A stretch of DNA of 64,000 bases. Source: Xenophilus sp. E41. GTDB taxonomy: Bacteria > Pseudomonadota > Gammaproteobacteria > Burkholderiales > Burkholderiaceae_C. The notes beneath the pieces were generated by a model. The model saw nothing but the letters and a program-made list of their open reading frames with translations, was not told where the DNA came from and ran no database searches. The translations under genes and the position numbers were made by a program. Location: positions 62,001 through 126,000 of the forward strand of contig NZ_QPIB01000042.1 of assembly GCF_003671765.1 (NCBI RefSeq), given 5' to 3'. This document shows, piece by piece, positions 20,786 to 31,519 of this stretch. How positions within the stretch are numbered: the first letter of the stretch is position 1; the number at the start of each line of letters is the position of its first letter.

Positions 20786-22972
20786 TCAGGCCTTGAGGTA
20801 CTCGGCCTTCGTACCCAGCCAGCGGTCCACATGCTGGCGCGCGAGCTCGGGGTGCCGATCCAGCAGGCGCGGCGCGAGCTCGCGCGCCCAGTCGAGCAGC
20901 AGCAGGTCCGTGCTCAGGTCGGCAAAGCGCAGCAGCGGCGCGCCCGACTGCCGCGCGCCGAGGAACTCGCCCGGCCCGCGGATCTCCAGGTCGCGCCGCG
21001 CGATCTCGAAGCCGTCGCCCGTCTCCACCATCGCCTTGAGCCGCGCGCGCGCCGCCTCGCCCACGCGGCCGCTGTCGCCGGTGGCGTAGAGCAGCACGCA
21101 GGCCGAGGCCGCCGCGCCACGGCCCACGCGGCCGCGCAGCTGGTGCAACTGCGACAGGCCGAATCGCTCGGCGTGCTCGATCACCATGAGCGACGCATTG
21201 GGCACGTCGACGCCCACCTCGATCACGGTGGTGCTGACCAGCACGTGCAGCGTGCCGGCGGTGAAGTCGGCCATCACCGACTGCTTCTCGGCCGTCGGCA
21301 TTCGCGAGTGCAGCAGGCCGACGCGGACCGCGTCGCCCAGGTGCTCGGCGAGTTCGTCGCGCGTGGCGGTGGCATTGCGCAGATCGACCGCCTCGCTCTC
21401 CTCGATCAGCGGGCACACCCAGTACACCTGCCGCCCCTGCGCGAGCTGGCCGCGGATGCGCTCGATCACCTCGTCGCGCCGGTGCTCGGCCACCAGCTTG
21501 GTGACCACCGGCGTGCGGCCCGGCGGCAGCTCGTCGAGGGTGGAGACGTCGAGGTCGGCGTAGTAGCTCATCGCCAGGGTGCGCGGGATGGGGGTGGCGC
21601 TCATCATCAGCAGGTGCGGCTCGAGCGCCATGGACCCCCACGCTCCGCCGCTCTGCGGGTCGCTGCCCCCCGAGGGGGCTGCATCGCCTAGGGGCGGCCC
21701 GGCGGCGATGCCGCCCGCCTTGCCGCGCAGCGCGAGCCGCTGTGCGACGCCGAAGCGGTGCTGCTCGTCCACGATCGCCAGCGCGAGCCGCCTGAAGCGG
21801 ACCTTCTCCGAGATCACGGCATGCGTGCCGACGACCAGCGCCGCTTCGCCACTCTCGACGATGGCCTCCATCGCATCGCGCTCCTTCTTCTTCTGGCTGC
21901 CGGTGAGCCAGGCCACGCGCAGCCCGCGCGCGGCCAGCAGCGGATCGAGCCAGCCGACCAGCTTGCCGAAGTGCTGCGAGGCCAGGATCTCGGTCGGCGC
22001 CATGAGCGCGCACTGGAAGCCCGCGTCGATGCAGCGCGCCGCGGCCAGTGCCGCGACCAGCGTCTTGCCCGAACCCACGTCGCCCTGCAGCAGGCGATGC
22101 ATGGGCTGGATGCGCGCCAGGTCGAGGGCGATCTCGCGGTCGGCGCGCTGCTGGGCGCCCGTGGGCTGGAAGGGCAGCACGCCCAGCAACTGCGCGTGCA
22201 GCGAACCGGCGTCGACCGCGGCCTGCAGCGCCGGCGCCCGCTGCGCCGCCCGCTCGCGCCGCGCCTGCAGCTGCGACAGCTGCTGCGCCAGCAGCTCCTC
22301 GGCCTTGAGCCGCTGCCAGGCGGGGTGGCTGTGGTCCTCCAGCGTGGCGACCGCCACGTCGGGTGCCGGGTAGTGCAGAAAAGAGAGCGCCTCGCGCAGG
22401 CCCCATGCGCCTTCCGGCATCATCGGGTTCGGAACGATGGCGTGCAGCGGCGCCCGCGCCAGGCCCGCCTGCACGGCGCGGCGCAATACCGGTTGCGCAA
22501 GGCCTGCGATGGTCGAGTAGATCGGTGTCAGCGCCAACGGCAGGGGCGTGCCGGCAGCCTTCACCGTCGGGTGCATGATCGTCCGCCCCACGAATCCGCC
22601 CTTGATTTCGCCCCGCACGCGCACCCTGGCGCCGGGCGCGAGCTGCTTCTGCTGCGAGGGGTAGAAGTTGAAGAAGCGCAGCTGCACCGTGTCGCTGCCA
22701 TCGTCCAGCGTGGCGATGAGCTGTCGCCGTGGGCGGAACACGACCTCGCAGTCGGTGACGACGCCTTCAACCTGCACCGTCTCGCCGTCGCGGGTGTCGA
22801 CCAGGCGCACCACGCGCGTCTCGTCCTCGTAGCGCATGGGCAGGTACAGCGCGAAATCGATGTCTCGCACCAGCCCCAGTTTTTTCAGCGCGCGCTGCAC
22901 CTGGCTCTCGCCGCTGCCGGGCGCGCGCGGGGGCGCGTCGGCGGCAGGGGCAGCGGCGGGTTTGGCGGGCAT
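20786..22972 (-). CDS. recG: ATP-dependent DNA helicase RecG
   Basis: A 728-residue helicase that regresses stalled forks and processes branched DNA. The N-terminal wedge/OB domain is followed by motor domains: Walker A GDVGSGKT (about residues 296-303), DEQHR box (about 401), TATPIPR-type motif as [11 protein letters not shown], and the C-terminal QLRGRVGRG. Between LALRGKAGG and [14 protein letters not shown] lie about 25 extra residues (about 422-446) rich in Gly, Pro and Ser, encoded by an interspersed repeat. The reading frame is kept, so the protein should be functional. The start at 22972 is the first ATG before the family N-terminus; longer frames upstream overlap queA on the other strand. 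Confidence 0.95.
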   Translation of the reverse strand: MPAKPAAAPAADAPPRAPGSGESQVQRALKKLGLVRDIDFALYLPMRYEDETRVVRLVDTRDGETVQVEGVVTDCEVVFRPRRQLIATLDDGSDTVQLRFFNFYPSQQKQLAPGARVRVRGEIKGGFVGRTIMHPTVKAAGTPLPLALTPIYSTIAGLAQPVLRRAVQAGLARAPLHAIVPNPMMPEGAWGLREALSFLHYPAPDVAVATLEDHSHPAWQRLKAEELLAQQLSQLQARRERAAQRAPALQAAVDAGSLHAQLLGVLPFQPTGAQQRADREIALDLARIQPMHRLLQGDVGSGKTLVAALAAARCIDAGFQCALMAPTEILASQHFGKLVGWLDPLLAARGLRVAWLTGSQKKKERDAMEAIVESGEAALVVGTHAVISEKVRFRRLALAIVDEQHRFGVAQRLALRGKAGGIAAGPPLGDAAPSGGSDPQSGGAWGSMALEPHLLMMSATPIPRTLAMSYYADLDVSTLDELPPGRTPVVTKLVAEHRRDEVIERIRGQLAQGRQVYWVCPLIEESEAVDLRNATATRDELAEHLGDAVRVGLLHSRMPTAEKQSVMADFTAGTLHVLVSTTVIEVGVDVPNASLMVIEHAERFGLSQLHQLRGRVGRGAAASACVLLYATGDSGRVGEAARARLKAMVETGDGFEIARRDLEIRGPGEFLGARQSGAPLLRFADLSTDLLLLDWARELAPRLLDRHPELARQHVDRWLGTKAEYLKA
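21632..21708 (-). repeat. Interspersed ~80-bp GC-rich repeat, family B, inside recG
   Basis: In the minus-strand sense this stretch reads GCCGGGCCGCCCC, then an imperfect hairpin centred on CCCCCTCGGGGGG, then GCGGCGGAGCGTGGGGG and TCCAT. The same order of blocks is found on the plus strand at 52780-52866. Here it lies wholly within recG and is translated in frame into a Gly/Pro/Ser-rich loop. Confidence 0.8.
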
Positions 22973-23066
22973 GGGAGAATTCTGCCCTTTGCTTCGGCGC
23001 CCCCGCCCGTGCGAGGCGGCGCGGCCACTCACCTCCTTGGAACGGGTCCGTCCGGCCCTCAAGCGC

Positions 23067-24106
23067 ATGCGCTCCTTCACGCTTTCCGACTTCGATTTCG
23101 AGCTGCCCCCCGAGCTGGTGGCGCAGCATCCCGCCGCCGAACGCAGCGCCTCGCGGCTGCTGGACGGTAGGGGAGACATTCCGACTGACCGCATTTTTCG
23201 AGACCTCCCCGGCTTGCTGCAGGCAGGTGATCTGCTGGTGTTCAACGACACGCAAGTGGTCAAGGCGCGCCTGTTCGGCGAGAAGCCGACCGGCGGCAAG
23301 CTCGAACTGCTGGTCGAGCGCGTGCTGCGAGGTGCCGAGGTCGTCGCCCACATGAAGGTGAGCAAGAAGCCGCCGGTCGGCACGGTGCTGCAGATGGCGG
23401 GCGGCTTCACCGCCACGCTGCTGGGCCGCTGGCCCGAGGAGAACGGCGCCCTCTTCCGCTTCGCCTTCGAGAGCCCGGCCGGTGAGGACCCCTACGCGCT
23501 GATGGCCCGCTGCGGCCACGTGCCGCTTCCTCCTTACATCGAGCATGGCGATTCGGAAGACGACGAGCGCCGCTACCAGACGGTGTTCGCCCGCGTGCCC
23601 GGCGCCGTGGCCGCGCCGACTGCCGCCCTGCACTTCGACGAGGCGCTGCTGGCCGCGCTCGACGCGCGCGGCGTGCGGCGCGCCAACGTCACGCTGCACG
23701 TGGGCGCCGGCACCTTCCAGCCCGTCAAGACCGAGAACATCGCCGAGCACACGATGCATGCCGAGCGCTACGACGTGCCGCCCGCCACGCAGCAGGCCAT
23801 TGCCGACTGCCATGCGCGCGGCGGCCGCGTCGTGGCCGTGGGGACGACCACCGTGCGCACGCTCGAATCCTGGGCCGCGAGCGGCCAGGCCCAGGGTGAC
23901 ACGCAGATCTTCATCACGCCGGGCTTCGAGTTCCGGCATGTCGACCTGCTCATCACCAACTTCCACCTGCCCAAGAGCACGCTGATGATGCTGGTCTCCG
24001 CCCTTGCCGGCTACGAACGCGTGATGGCGCTGTACGCCCACGCCATCCGCAAGCGCTACCGCTTCTTCAGCTATGGCGATGCGATGCTGCTGGAACGGGC
24101 TGCGTC

Positions 24107-24110
<4 letters not shown>
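23067..24110 (+). CDS. queA: S-adenosylmethionine:tRNA ribosyltransferase-isomerase
   Basis: This 347-residue enzyme transfers the ribose of S-adenosylmethionine to preQ1 in tRNA, making epoxyqueuosine. The family start is [22 protein letters not shown]. Conserved segments include [34 protein letters not shown] and [11 protein letters not shown]. It is followed, after one intervening gene, by tgt, the other queuosine enzyme. The stop overlaps the next start by 4 nt. Confidence 0.97.
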
Positions 24111-26550
<2,440 letters not shown>

Positions 26551-26576
26551 GCCCGGCGGCGCTCCTGGCGGCGCGC

Positions 26577-26945
26577 TCAGCGGGCGGTGCCTGGCGCCTT
26601 CACGGGCAGCGGCGTGCTGTACGGTTCGATGCGCAGCAGCTCGCTCTTGAAGACGGCCACCTGGCGCAGCGGCGCCTGCACCAGCGCACCGGTCACGTCC
26701 TTCTGCGAGGCGTATTGCCACAGCGTGAGCTGGCCCTTGTCGGCCAGCGCGGCCGCCAGGCGCTGCACGTCGGGCGTGCCGCCGCCGAGCTGGTCGGCAT
26801 CGACGCCGACAACGATCTCGTCGCGGGGAGAAACGATCTTGAAGAGCTTCACGCTGGGAACGCCCTGCGCCGGCGCCGCGAGCGCCCAGGCGCCGGCAGA
26901 CACCAGCAGCAGCTGCGACACGACTCGGCGGGAGAAGGCAGACAT
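26577..26945 (-). CDS. Hypothetical secreted protein
   Basis: The 122-residue protein has a signal peptide (MSAFSRRVVSQLLLVSAGAWALAAPAQG), so it is likely periplasmic. The mature ~95 residues are mixed alpha/beta (VKLFKIVSPRDEIVVGVDADQLGG...). No family was recognised. The start at 26945 gives a clean signal peptide; a longer frame to 27023 is unlikely. It converges on tgt. Confidence 0.6.
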   Translation of the reverse strand: MSAFSRRVVSQLLLVSAGAWALAAPAQGVPSVKLFKIVSPRDEIVVGVDADQLGGGTPDVQRLAAALADKGQLTLWQYASQKDVTGALVQAPLRQVAVFKSELLRIEPYSTPLPVKAPGTAR

Positions 26946-27052
26946 GGCGGAGGTCCTGTTCAAAGAGCGTCGAGCGTAGCCGGGGCGCGCCTGCTCGCCC
27001 AGAGGCCGGAAGTCATACGCCATGACGATCGGCCGACGTGCGGCACCGGGCG

Positions 27053-27094
27053 AAAGAAAAAGGCGCCGGCCTGCGCGATGCAGGGCCGGCGCCT
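27053..27094 (-). terminator. Rho-independent terminator of the DUF3597 gene
   Basis: On the minus strand a long GC-rich stem (AGGCGCCGGC pairing with GCCGGCGCCT, extended by GCAGG/CCTGC) is followed by TTTTTCTTTCG. It lies 20 nt after the DUF3597 stop. This is the clearest intrinsic terminator in the left half of the window. Confidence 0.85.
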
Positions 27095-27114
27095 CGGGCG
27101 CACGGTGCGGACGG

Positions 27115-27495
27115 TCAGTCGCGCAGTTCGGGGGGCAGGGTGCCGCCGTTGGCGGCGATGCGGCTCATCACCTGCTTGTGCAGGCCGATGTTCCATTCGG
27201 CCGAGCCCGGCTCGCCGTTGCTGTAGAGGATCTCGTTGGCCAGTTCCTTGCGCGCGGCGAGGCTGCTGTCCAGGCCCAGCAGCTTGAGCAGGTCGACGAT
27301 CGAGGTGCGCCAGTTCAGGCTGGCGGCGCCGGGCATGGCGTCCAGGATGGCGGGCACGTCACCCAGCGGAATGGAGGGCGGCGGCGCAGCGACGGCCGGG
27401 GCGCCCGCGGGTGCCGGCGCGGGCGGTGCGGCTTGCACCTCGGCGGCATTGGCCGACGGAAAAATCTTGGAAAAAATCTTGCCGAAAAAGCTCAT
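27115..27495 (-). CDS. DUF3597 family protein
   Basis: This 126-residue cytoplasmic protein starts MSFFGKIFSKIFPSANA, has an Ala/Pro-rich linker (about residues 18-42), then a compact helical domain (LNWRTSIVDLLKLLGLDSSLAARKELANEI...SAEWNIGLHKQVMSRIAANGG). This is the DUF3597 pattern, known in structure but not in function. It is followed by its own strong terminator. Confidence 0.85.
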   Translation of the reverse strand: MSFFGKIFSKIFPSANAAEVQAAPPAPAPAGAPAVAAPPPSIPLGDVPAILDAMPGAASLNWRTSIVDLLKLLGLDSSLAARKELANEILYSNGEPGSAEWNIGLHKQVMSRIAANGGTLPPELRD

Positions 27496-27670
27496 GGATG
27501 GATCCTCGACTGGGTTGGTTCTGCGGGGCCGGCCAAGACGTAAGTGATCGCCGGCTGCGCGCCGGATGCAGCGCAGACCGAGGTTCTAACACTTTGCGGC
27601 GACGCTTCGACCAAAGATCGGGGTCGAGCGTGCGGAATGCCCCGCACGACACGCAAAATGCGCTCGGCGC

Positions 27671-28726
27671 CTACGTGGCCGGCGTCATGCCCGCCTGCGC
27701 CGAGGTGCCGCAGCCGTGGCAGAAGCGCGAGAAGGCACTCTTGCGCGTCTCGCAGACGCGGCAGTGGTCGAACAGGCCGATGCCGCAGTGCGGGCAGAAG
27801 TCGATCGTCGTGTTTTTCAGGTCGACCGGCCGCTCGCAGCCCGGGCACACTCCCTTGGCCAGCCGTGCGAGCGCCGTGTCGTAGCTCAACTCCTCACGCC
27901 GCACCTGGTCGGGCTGGGCCTCGGCCAGCTTCTGCTTCGCGAGGTACCGGTTGAGCGCAACGATGGCGTAGCGCCCCACGAGCACGGTGACGACGATGCC
28001 CACCACGTAGCGCACGTAGCCGCCGTAGCTCGGCAGGTAGGGCACCAGCTCGACGAAGAAGGCGAAGAGTGCGAAGAAGATGAAGCCCCAGACGAAGGGC
28101 CACCAGGTGCTCCTGCGCTTCTTCGCGAAGAGCCAGCCCGCCACCAGCAGCAGCGGCAGCGTGAGGGCGAGGCGGTAGCCGAACACGCGCAGCTCCACGC
28201 GCCGCTGCTCGGCGACCAGGCTTTGCGTCGCAGCCTCCTCCAGCAGGTCCAGCTTGTGCTGCTCGCTCTCCTGCGCCTGCTGCGCATCGAGCAGCTGCTG
28301 ACGCTGCTGGCCCAGCGCTTTCTGAGCCGCGTCTTCGGCGGCCTTCAGGGCGTCGAGCTGGCGTGTGCGGGCGATGAGCTCGGTGTCCTGGTCGGGCGCC
28401 TGCGTGGCGCGCCGGGTGGCGACCCAGTTCGAGAAGGTCTCGCGCGCATTGCGGCTGGCCTGCTCGGCGGCGTCGAGCCGCAACTGTGCCTGCTCGAGCG
28501 CACGGCGGGCGGCGACCTCCTTGTCGCCCGCCTCGCGCACCGCAGCGCGAAGCGGCTCGGCACTGCCGGGCGGCATGAAGTCGTCGAGCTGCAGCGGGCG
28601 CTCGACACGCGGCAGGTCGCCGACCACCGTGCCGCCGAGGCCGATCAGGAAGCTCGCGAACACCACCGCCACCAGCCACAGGCCGCGACGGAACCATTTC
28701 TCGGACAGACGCAAAGATTTGCTCAT
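27671..28726 (-). CDS. Membrane protein with coiled coil and C-terminal zinc ribbons
   Basis: A 351-residue protein with one N-terminal membrane helix (WLVAVVFASFLIGLGG), a long periplasmic coiled-coil region (about residues 55-185), two to three further helices (LALTLPLLLVAGWLF; FIFFALFAFFVELV; YVVGIVVTVLVG), and a cytoplasmic tail with two double-Cys motifs (CPGC...CPHC and CRVC...CHGC), likely two zinc ribbons. Function unknown. The start MSKSLRLSEKW at 28726 is preferred to an upstream ATG at 28777 inside the repeat. Confidence 0.65.
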   Translation of the reverse strand: MSKSLRLSEKWFRRGLWLVAVVFASFLIGLGGTVVGDLPRVERPLQLDDFMPPGSAEPLRAAVREAGDKEVAARRALEQAQLRLDAAEQASRNARETFSNWVATRRATQAPDQDTELIARTRQLDALKAAEDAAQKALGQQRQQLLDAQQAQESEQHKLDLLEEAATQSLVAEQRRVELRVFGYRLALTLPLLLVAGWLFAKKRRSTWWPFVWGFIFFALFAFFVELVPYLPSYGGYVRYVVGIVVTVLVGRYAIVALNRYLAKQKLAEAQPDQVRREELSYDTALARLAKGVCPGCERPVDLKNTTIDFCPHCGIGLFDHCRVCETRKSAFSRFCHGCGTSAQAGMTPAT

Positions 28727-28741
28727 GGCGACCCACTCCTC

Positions 28742-28800
28742 GCTATTGCTGATTTTTCTATAGCAACTCGCGCCCACCTGGCGCGGGCTGCATGCCGATT
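28742..28800 (+). repeat. Interspersed repeat, family A, copy 2
   Basis: GCTGATTTTTCTATAGC is followed by GCGCCCACCTGGCGCGGGC and GCATGCCGATT, the same blocks as copy 1. It fills the spacer between the DUF2145 gene and the zinc-ribbon gene. Confidence 0.78.
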
Positions 28801-28804
28801 AAGT

Positions 28805-29704
28805 TCAGATCTTCAGGCGCACCGCCGGGGCGCCCAGGCCGGCACGCGGCAGCCATTCGAAGACCGAATCGACCGTCACGGTCTCGATGCGATCCGAGAA
28901 GCGCTTCTCGTTCGGGTGGTCGTCGAAGGCGACGTTGGCCGAGCCCACGCGGCCGCCCAGCCGCGTCAGCGGGCCCAGCCGCAGGGTGGTCGGCTCGTAG
29001 CCCTTGAACTGCAGCCAGGCCTGCGCCTGCGGGCGGGTGCGGATCGTCGCCGGCTCCATGGCGGCGGCCAGCGTCTCGATGGCCCACTGGTTCGACTGCT
29101 GGTACTTCTGGCCCCAGGCGTAGCTCACCAGGCTGTACGCGGGCGTGTGCAGCCGGACCAGTGCCTCGCCCAGGCGTGGCGCCGGTTCGGACAGCAAGGC
29201 TAGCAAGTGCTGCTGCACCTGCGGCGCAGGCACCTCCCACGCCGCCTCGTAGCGCCACAGGTCGTCGAGGAAGAACTCGCCCAACCCCTGCCGGTAGATG
29301 GCGGCCTCGGCCGTGCCGCAGCGGTTGAGCTTGTGGACCACGCGCCAGGGCCCCTCGGCGCTCTTGTAGGCCAGGCCCAGGTGCGAATAGCGCAGGCCGT
29401 ACTTGCTCAGGTCCTGCCCCGCGCGGGCCAGCACGACCACGCGGGCCCCACTAGCGTCCAGCGCCTGCGCGGTGCGTTCGGCCAGTTGCATGCCCCTGGT
29501 GATCACGGAGGGCGTCGGCTTCACGGACTCACAGGAGCGGCCGGCATGCGCATGCACGGGGAAGAGGAACAGCCCCGCCAGCACCACCAGCACGACGAGC
29601 ACGGCCGCCTGGAGCAGCCCGCGCACGAAGCGGTGCAGGCGCGGCTCGCTGGCTTGCGCTTCCTCGTCGTAGGGGCCGAAGTTGGTGCGGGGTTCGTCTT
29701 TCAC
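28805..29704 (-). CDS. DUF2145 family secreted or membrane-anchored protein
   Basis: A 299-residue protein with one N-terminal membrane helix (LLQAAVLVVLVVLAGLFLFPV) that may act as anchor or uncleaved signal. The rest shows the DUF2145 signature ARVVVLARAGQDLSKYGLRYSHLG and a later DDHPNEKRFSDRIETVTVDSVFEWL. An NlpC/P60-like fold is possible but the catalytic set was not identified. It starts at a GTG overlapping the stop of the preceding gene (GTGA). It is probably in one operon with the Ala-rich and YiaA/B genes. Confidence 0.78.
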   Translation of the reverse strand: MKDEPRTNFGPYDEEAQASEPRLHRFVRGLLQAAVLVVLVVLAGLFLFPVHAHAGRSCESVKPTPSVITRGMQLAERTAQALDASGARVVVLARAGQDLSKYGLRYSHLGLAYKSAEGPWRVVHKLNRCGTAEAAIYRQGLGEFFLDDLWRYEAAWEVPAPQVQQHLLALLSEPAPRLGEALVRLHTPAYSLVSYAWGQKYQQSNQWAIETLAAAMEPATIRTRPQAQAWLQFKGYEPTTLRLGPLTRLGGRVGSANVAFDDHPNEKRFSDRIETVTVDSVFEWLPRAGLGAPAVRLKI

Positions 29705-30168
29705 AGCACCCTCTCGTTGTATAGCAGCGCCTGGCCGATGGCGTTGGGAATGAAGGCCAGCACCTCGCCCGCCGCCGACAGCACGATGCCGCTGCCGATC
29801 ACGCCGACCTCGACCGAGCTGCCCACCGCCATCGAGGCGCGCCGGCTGCCGCGGTCCAGCACCTTGACGCTGGCACGGGCGCCGTCCGATGCGCGCTCGA
29901 GCAGGTAGACGGTGCCGTCGGCCAGCACCTCGACGGCCACCACGCTGAGTGCCGCGCCGCCGACGGAGAGCGCGGCGGGCACGGCCACCACGGCGGTGGA
30001 CGCCGCCCCCGCCACCGAGGCGGTGCCGACGACCGAGGCCACCGGCAGCAGCGACAGGGCCGCCGACGCCTCGCTCTGGGCACGGGCGGGCGTTGCGGCC
30101 CCGAGGCCGGCCAGTGCGGCGCAGGCCGCAAGGCCCAGGGCGGCGAAGGAAGAACGCAGGGATGTCAT
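29701..30168 (-). CDS. Ala/Val-rich exported protein, unknown function
   Basis: This 155-residue protein has a signal peptide (FAALGLAACAALAGLGAATPARA) and a low-complexity Ala/Val/Ser/Gly mature region, with short strands (GTVYLLERASDGARASVKVLDRG). No family was recognised. The start at 30168 gives the shortest frame with a signal peptide. Its stop overlaps the DUF2145 start, which suggests coupled function. Confidence 0.6.
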   Translation of the reverse strand: MTSLRSSFAALGLAACAALAGLGAATPARAQSEASAALSLLPVASVVGTASVAGAASTAVVAVPAALSVGGAALSVVAVEVLADGTVYLLERASDGARASVKVLDRGSRRASMAVGSSVEVGVIGSGIVLSAAGEVLAFIPNAIGQALLYNERVL

Positions 30169-30202
30169 GGTCGAGTCTCCTGAAGAAGGTGTCGGGTCGG
30201 CG

Positions 30203-30685
30203 TCACTCGGCGGCCGCAACGGCGTCGGCACGCGCTTCGCGTCGGCCTTGCAGCCGGGCCTCGGTCAGGTCGGCCTCGTGGCGGTCGCGCAGCGTCTTGG
30301 CCAGCGTGAAGGCCGAGCTGATCAGGAACAGCCAGCTCACACCCAGATAGGCCTTGTAGGCGTCGTTGATCTCCATGCGCACCAGGCCCCAGCCGGTCAG
30401 GCCCATGGCGGTGAAGAAGCCGCCCCAGACGACCAGCTTCCACATCGGGGTGTCGCCGGCCAGCGCCGGACGCTGGCTGTCGCGCACGAACTTGGCCAGC
30501 ACGAAGGCGGCGGACAGGCAGAACACGTACCCCATCACCATGAAGGCGCGCTCCAGGTTCTGGCCCGGCAGCCAGCTCAGGCCGGTGGCGCACAGGAACA
30601 CCGCGAGGCCGAAGGACACCCAGACCTGGACGGTCCAGGCCCGGGTGTCGCGCGGAATCGGGAAGTTCGAGGGAGTGGGATGCAT
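30203..30685 (-). CDS. YiaA/YiaB two-helix domain inner-membrane protein
   Basis: A 160-residue protein with four predicted helices in two YiaAB units (WVSFGLAVFLCATGLSWLPG...AFMVMGYVFCLSAAFVLAK and VVWGGFFTAMGLTGWGL...GVSWLFLISSAFTLAK). The charged tail is cytoplasmic. Function of the family is unknown. It is the first gene of the YiaA/B, Ala-rich, DUF2145 set. Confidence 0.82.
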   Translation of the reverse strand: MHPTPSNFPIPRDTRAWTVQVWVSFGLAVFLCATGLSWLPGQNLERAFMVMGYVFCLSAAFVLAKFVRDSQRPALAGDTPMWKLVVWGGFFTAMGLTGWGLVRMEINDAYKAYLGVSWLFLISSAFTLAKTLRDRHEADLTEARLQGRREARADAVAAAE

Positions 30686-30791
30686 GGTGTGCCTCGCGGC
30701 GGTAGTGAAGGTGCGCGGATCATGGATCGCGCTGCCGCCGCCCAGCCTCTGCAGACTGCACCGGTCTGCCGAATCGAGGCGCCGAGTATCT

Positions 30792-31451
30792 TCAGAAGAT
30801 ACTTTTTACGGCCCGCACGCGGGGTAGCGGGTGCGTTCCGGCGTGCAGGTCCACGCGGTTGTAGGGCCGCTCGAGCCCGGCGACGCGCGCCGCCGCGCGC
30901 TCCAGCAAGCCATGCGTGGGCGCACGGTGCCCGGGAGGCAGCAGCACCATGGGCACGGCGAGGCTGGCGGCGACCCACCACGCCGGCAAGAGCGGATGGG
31001 GCCGGCTGTGCTGCAGCTTCAGGAACACCCCGCTCGCGGCGACGCCGAGCAGGAAGCCGGCGACCACTTCCGACACGCTGTGCGCATCGATCGCCAGGCG
31101 CGAGACGCCGATGGCCGCGCCGAGCAGCCAGCCCGCGCACGCAGCAGCAACGCGCAGGCGATGGCCGCCGCGCGAGGTCAAGAGCCACAGCGCCACCGGC
31201 CAGAAGCAGGACGACAACGCGGTGTGGCCGCTGAAGCCGGTGAAGTCGAGCTGCCTGTCGCCCCAGCCCCAGCCCATGAAGGCGAGCTTGGACAGCGTGA
31301 CGATGCCGCCGCAGGCGCCGAAGCACAACGCCCACAGGCCGGCCGAGCACCAGGTGCGTCGCGAGGAGGCCAGCCAGAGAAAGACGAAGGCGGCAGCCGG
31401 CAGCAGCAGGCCGCTGTCGCCCAGCCAGGTGAAGGTGTGCCAGTCAAGCAT
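30792..31451 (-). CDS. PAP2-family membrane phosphatase
   Basis: A 219-residue integral membrane protein with the PAP2 motifs SGHTALS (phosphate binding and catalysis) and SRLAIDAHSVSEVVAG (catalytic His). The first KxxxxxxRP motif is not clear. Likely substrates are lipid phosphates or undecaprenyl diphosphate. It lies just upstream of the acyltransferase fusion on the other side of a 70-nt gap, so a lipid-related role is plausible. Confidence 0.82.
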   Translation of the reverse strand: MLDWHTFTWLGDSGLLLPAAAFVFLWLASSRRTWCSAGLWALCFGACGGIVTLSKLAFMGWGWGDRQLDFTGFSGHTALSSCFWPVALWLLTSRGGHRLRVAAACAGWLLGAAIGVSRLAIDAHSVSEVVAGFLLGVAASGVFLKLQHSRPHPLLPAWWVAASLAVPMVLLPPGHRAPTHGLLERAAARVAGLERPYNRVDLHAGTHPLPRVRAVKSIF

Positions 31452-31519
31452 GCGCGACGCTCCGGCGCTCCGGAGGGCGTGCGTGGCGGCAAGGACGAAG
31501 TCGAGGCGTCAAGGCGCGG

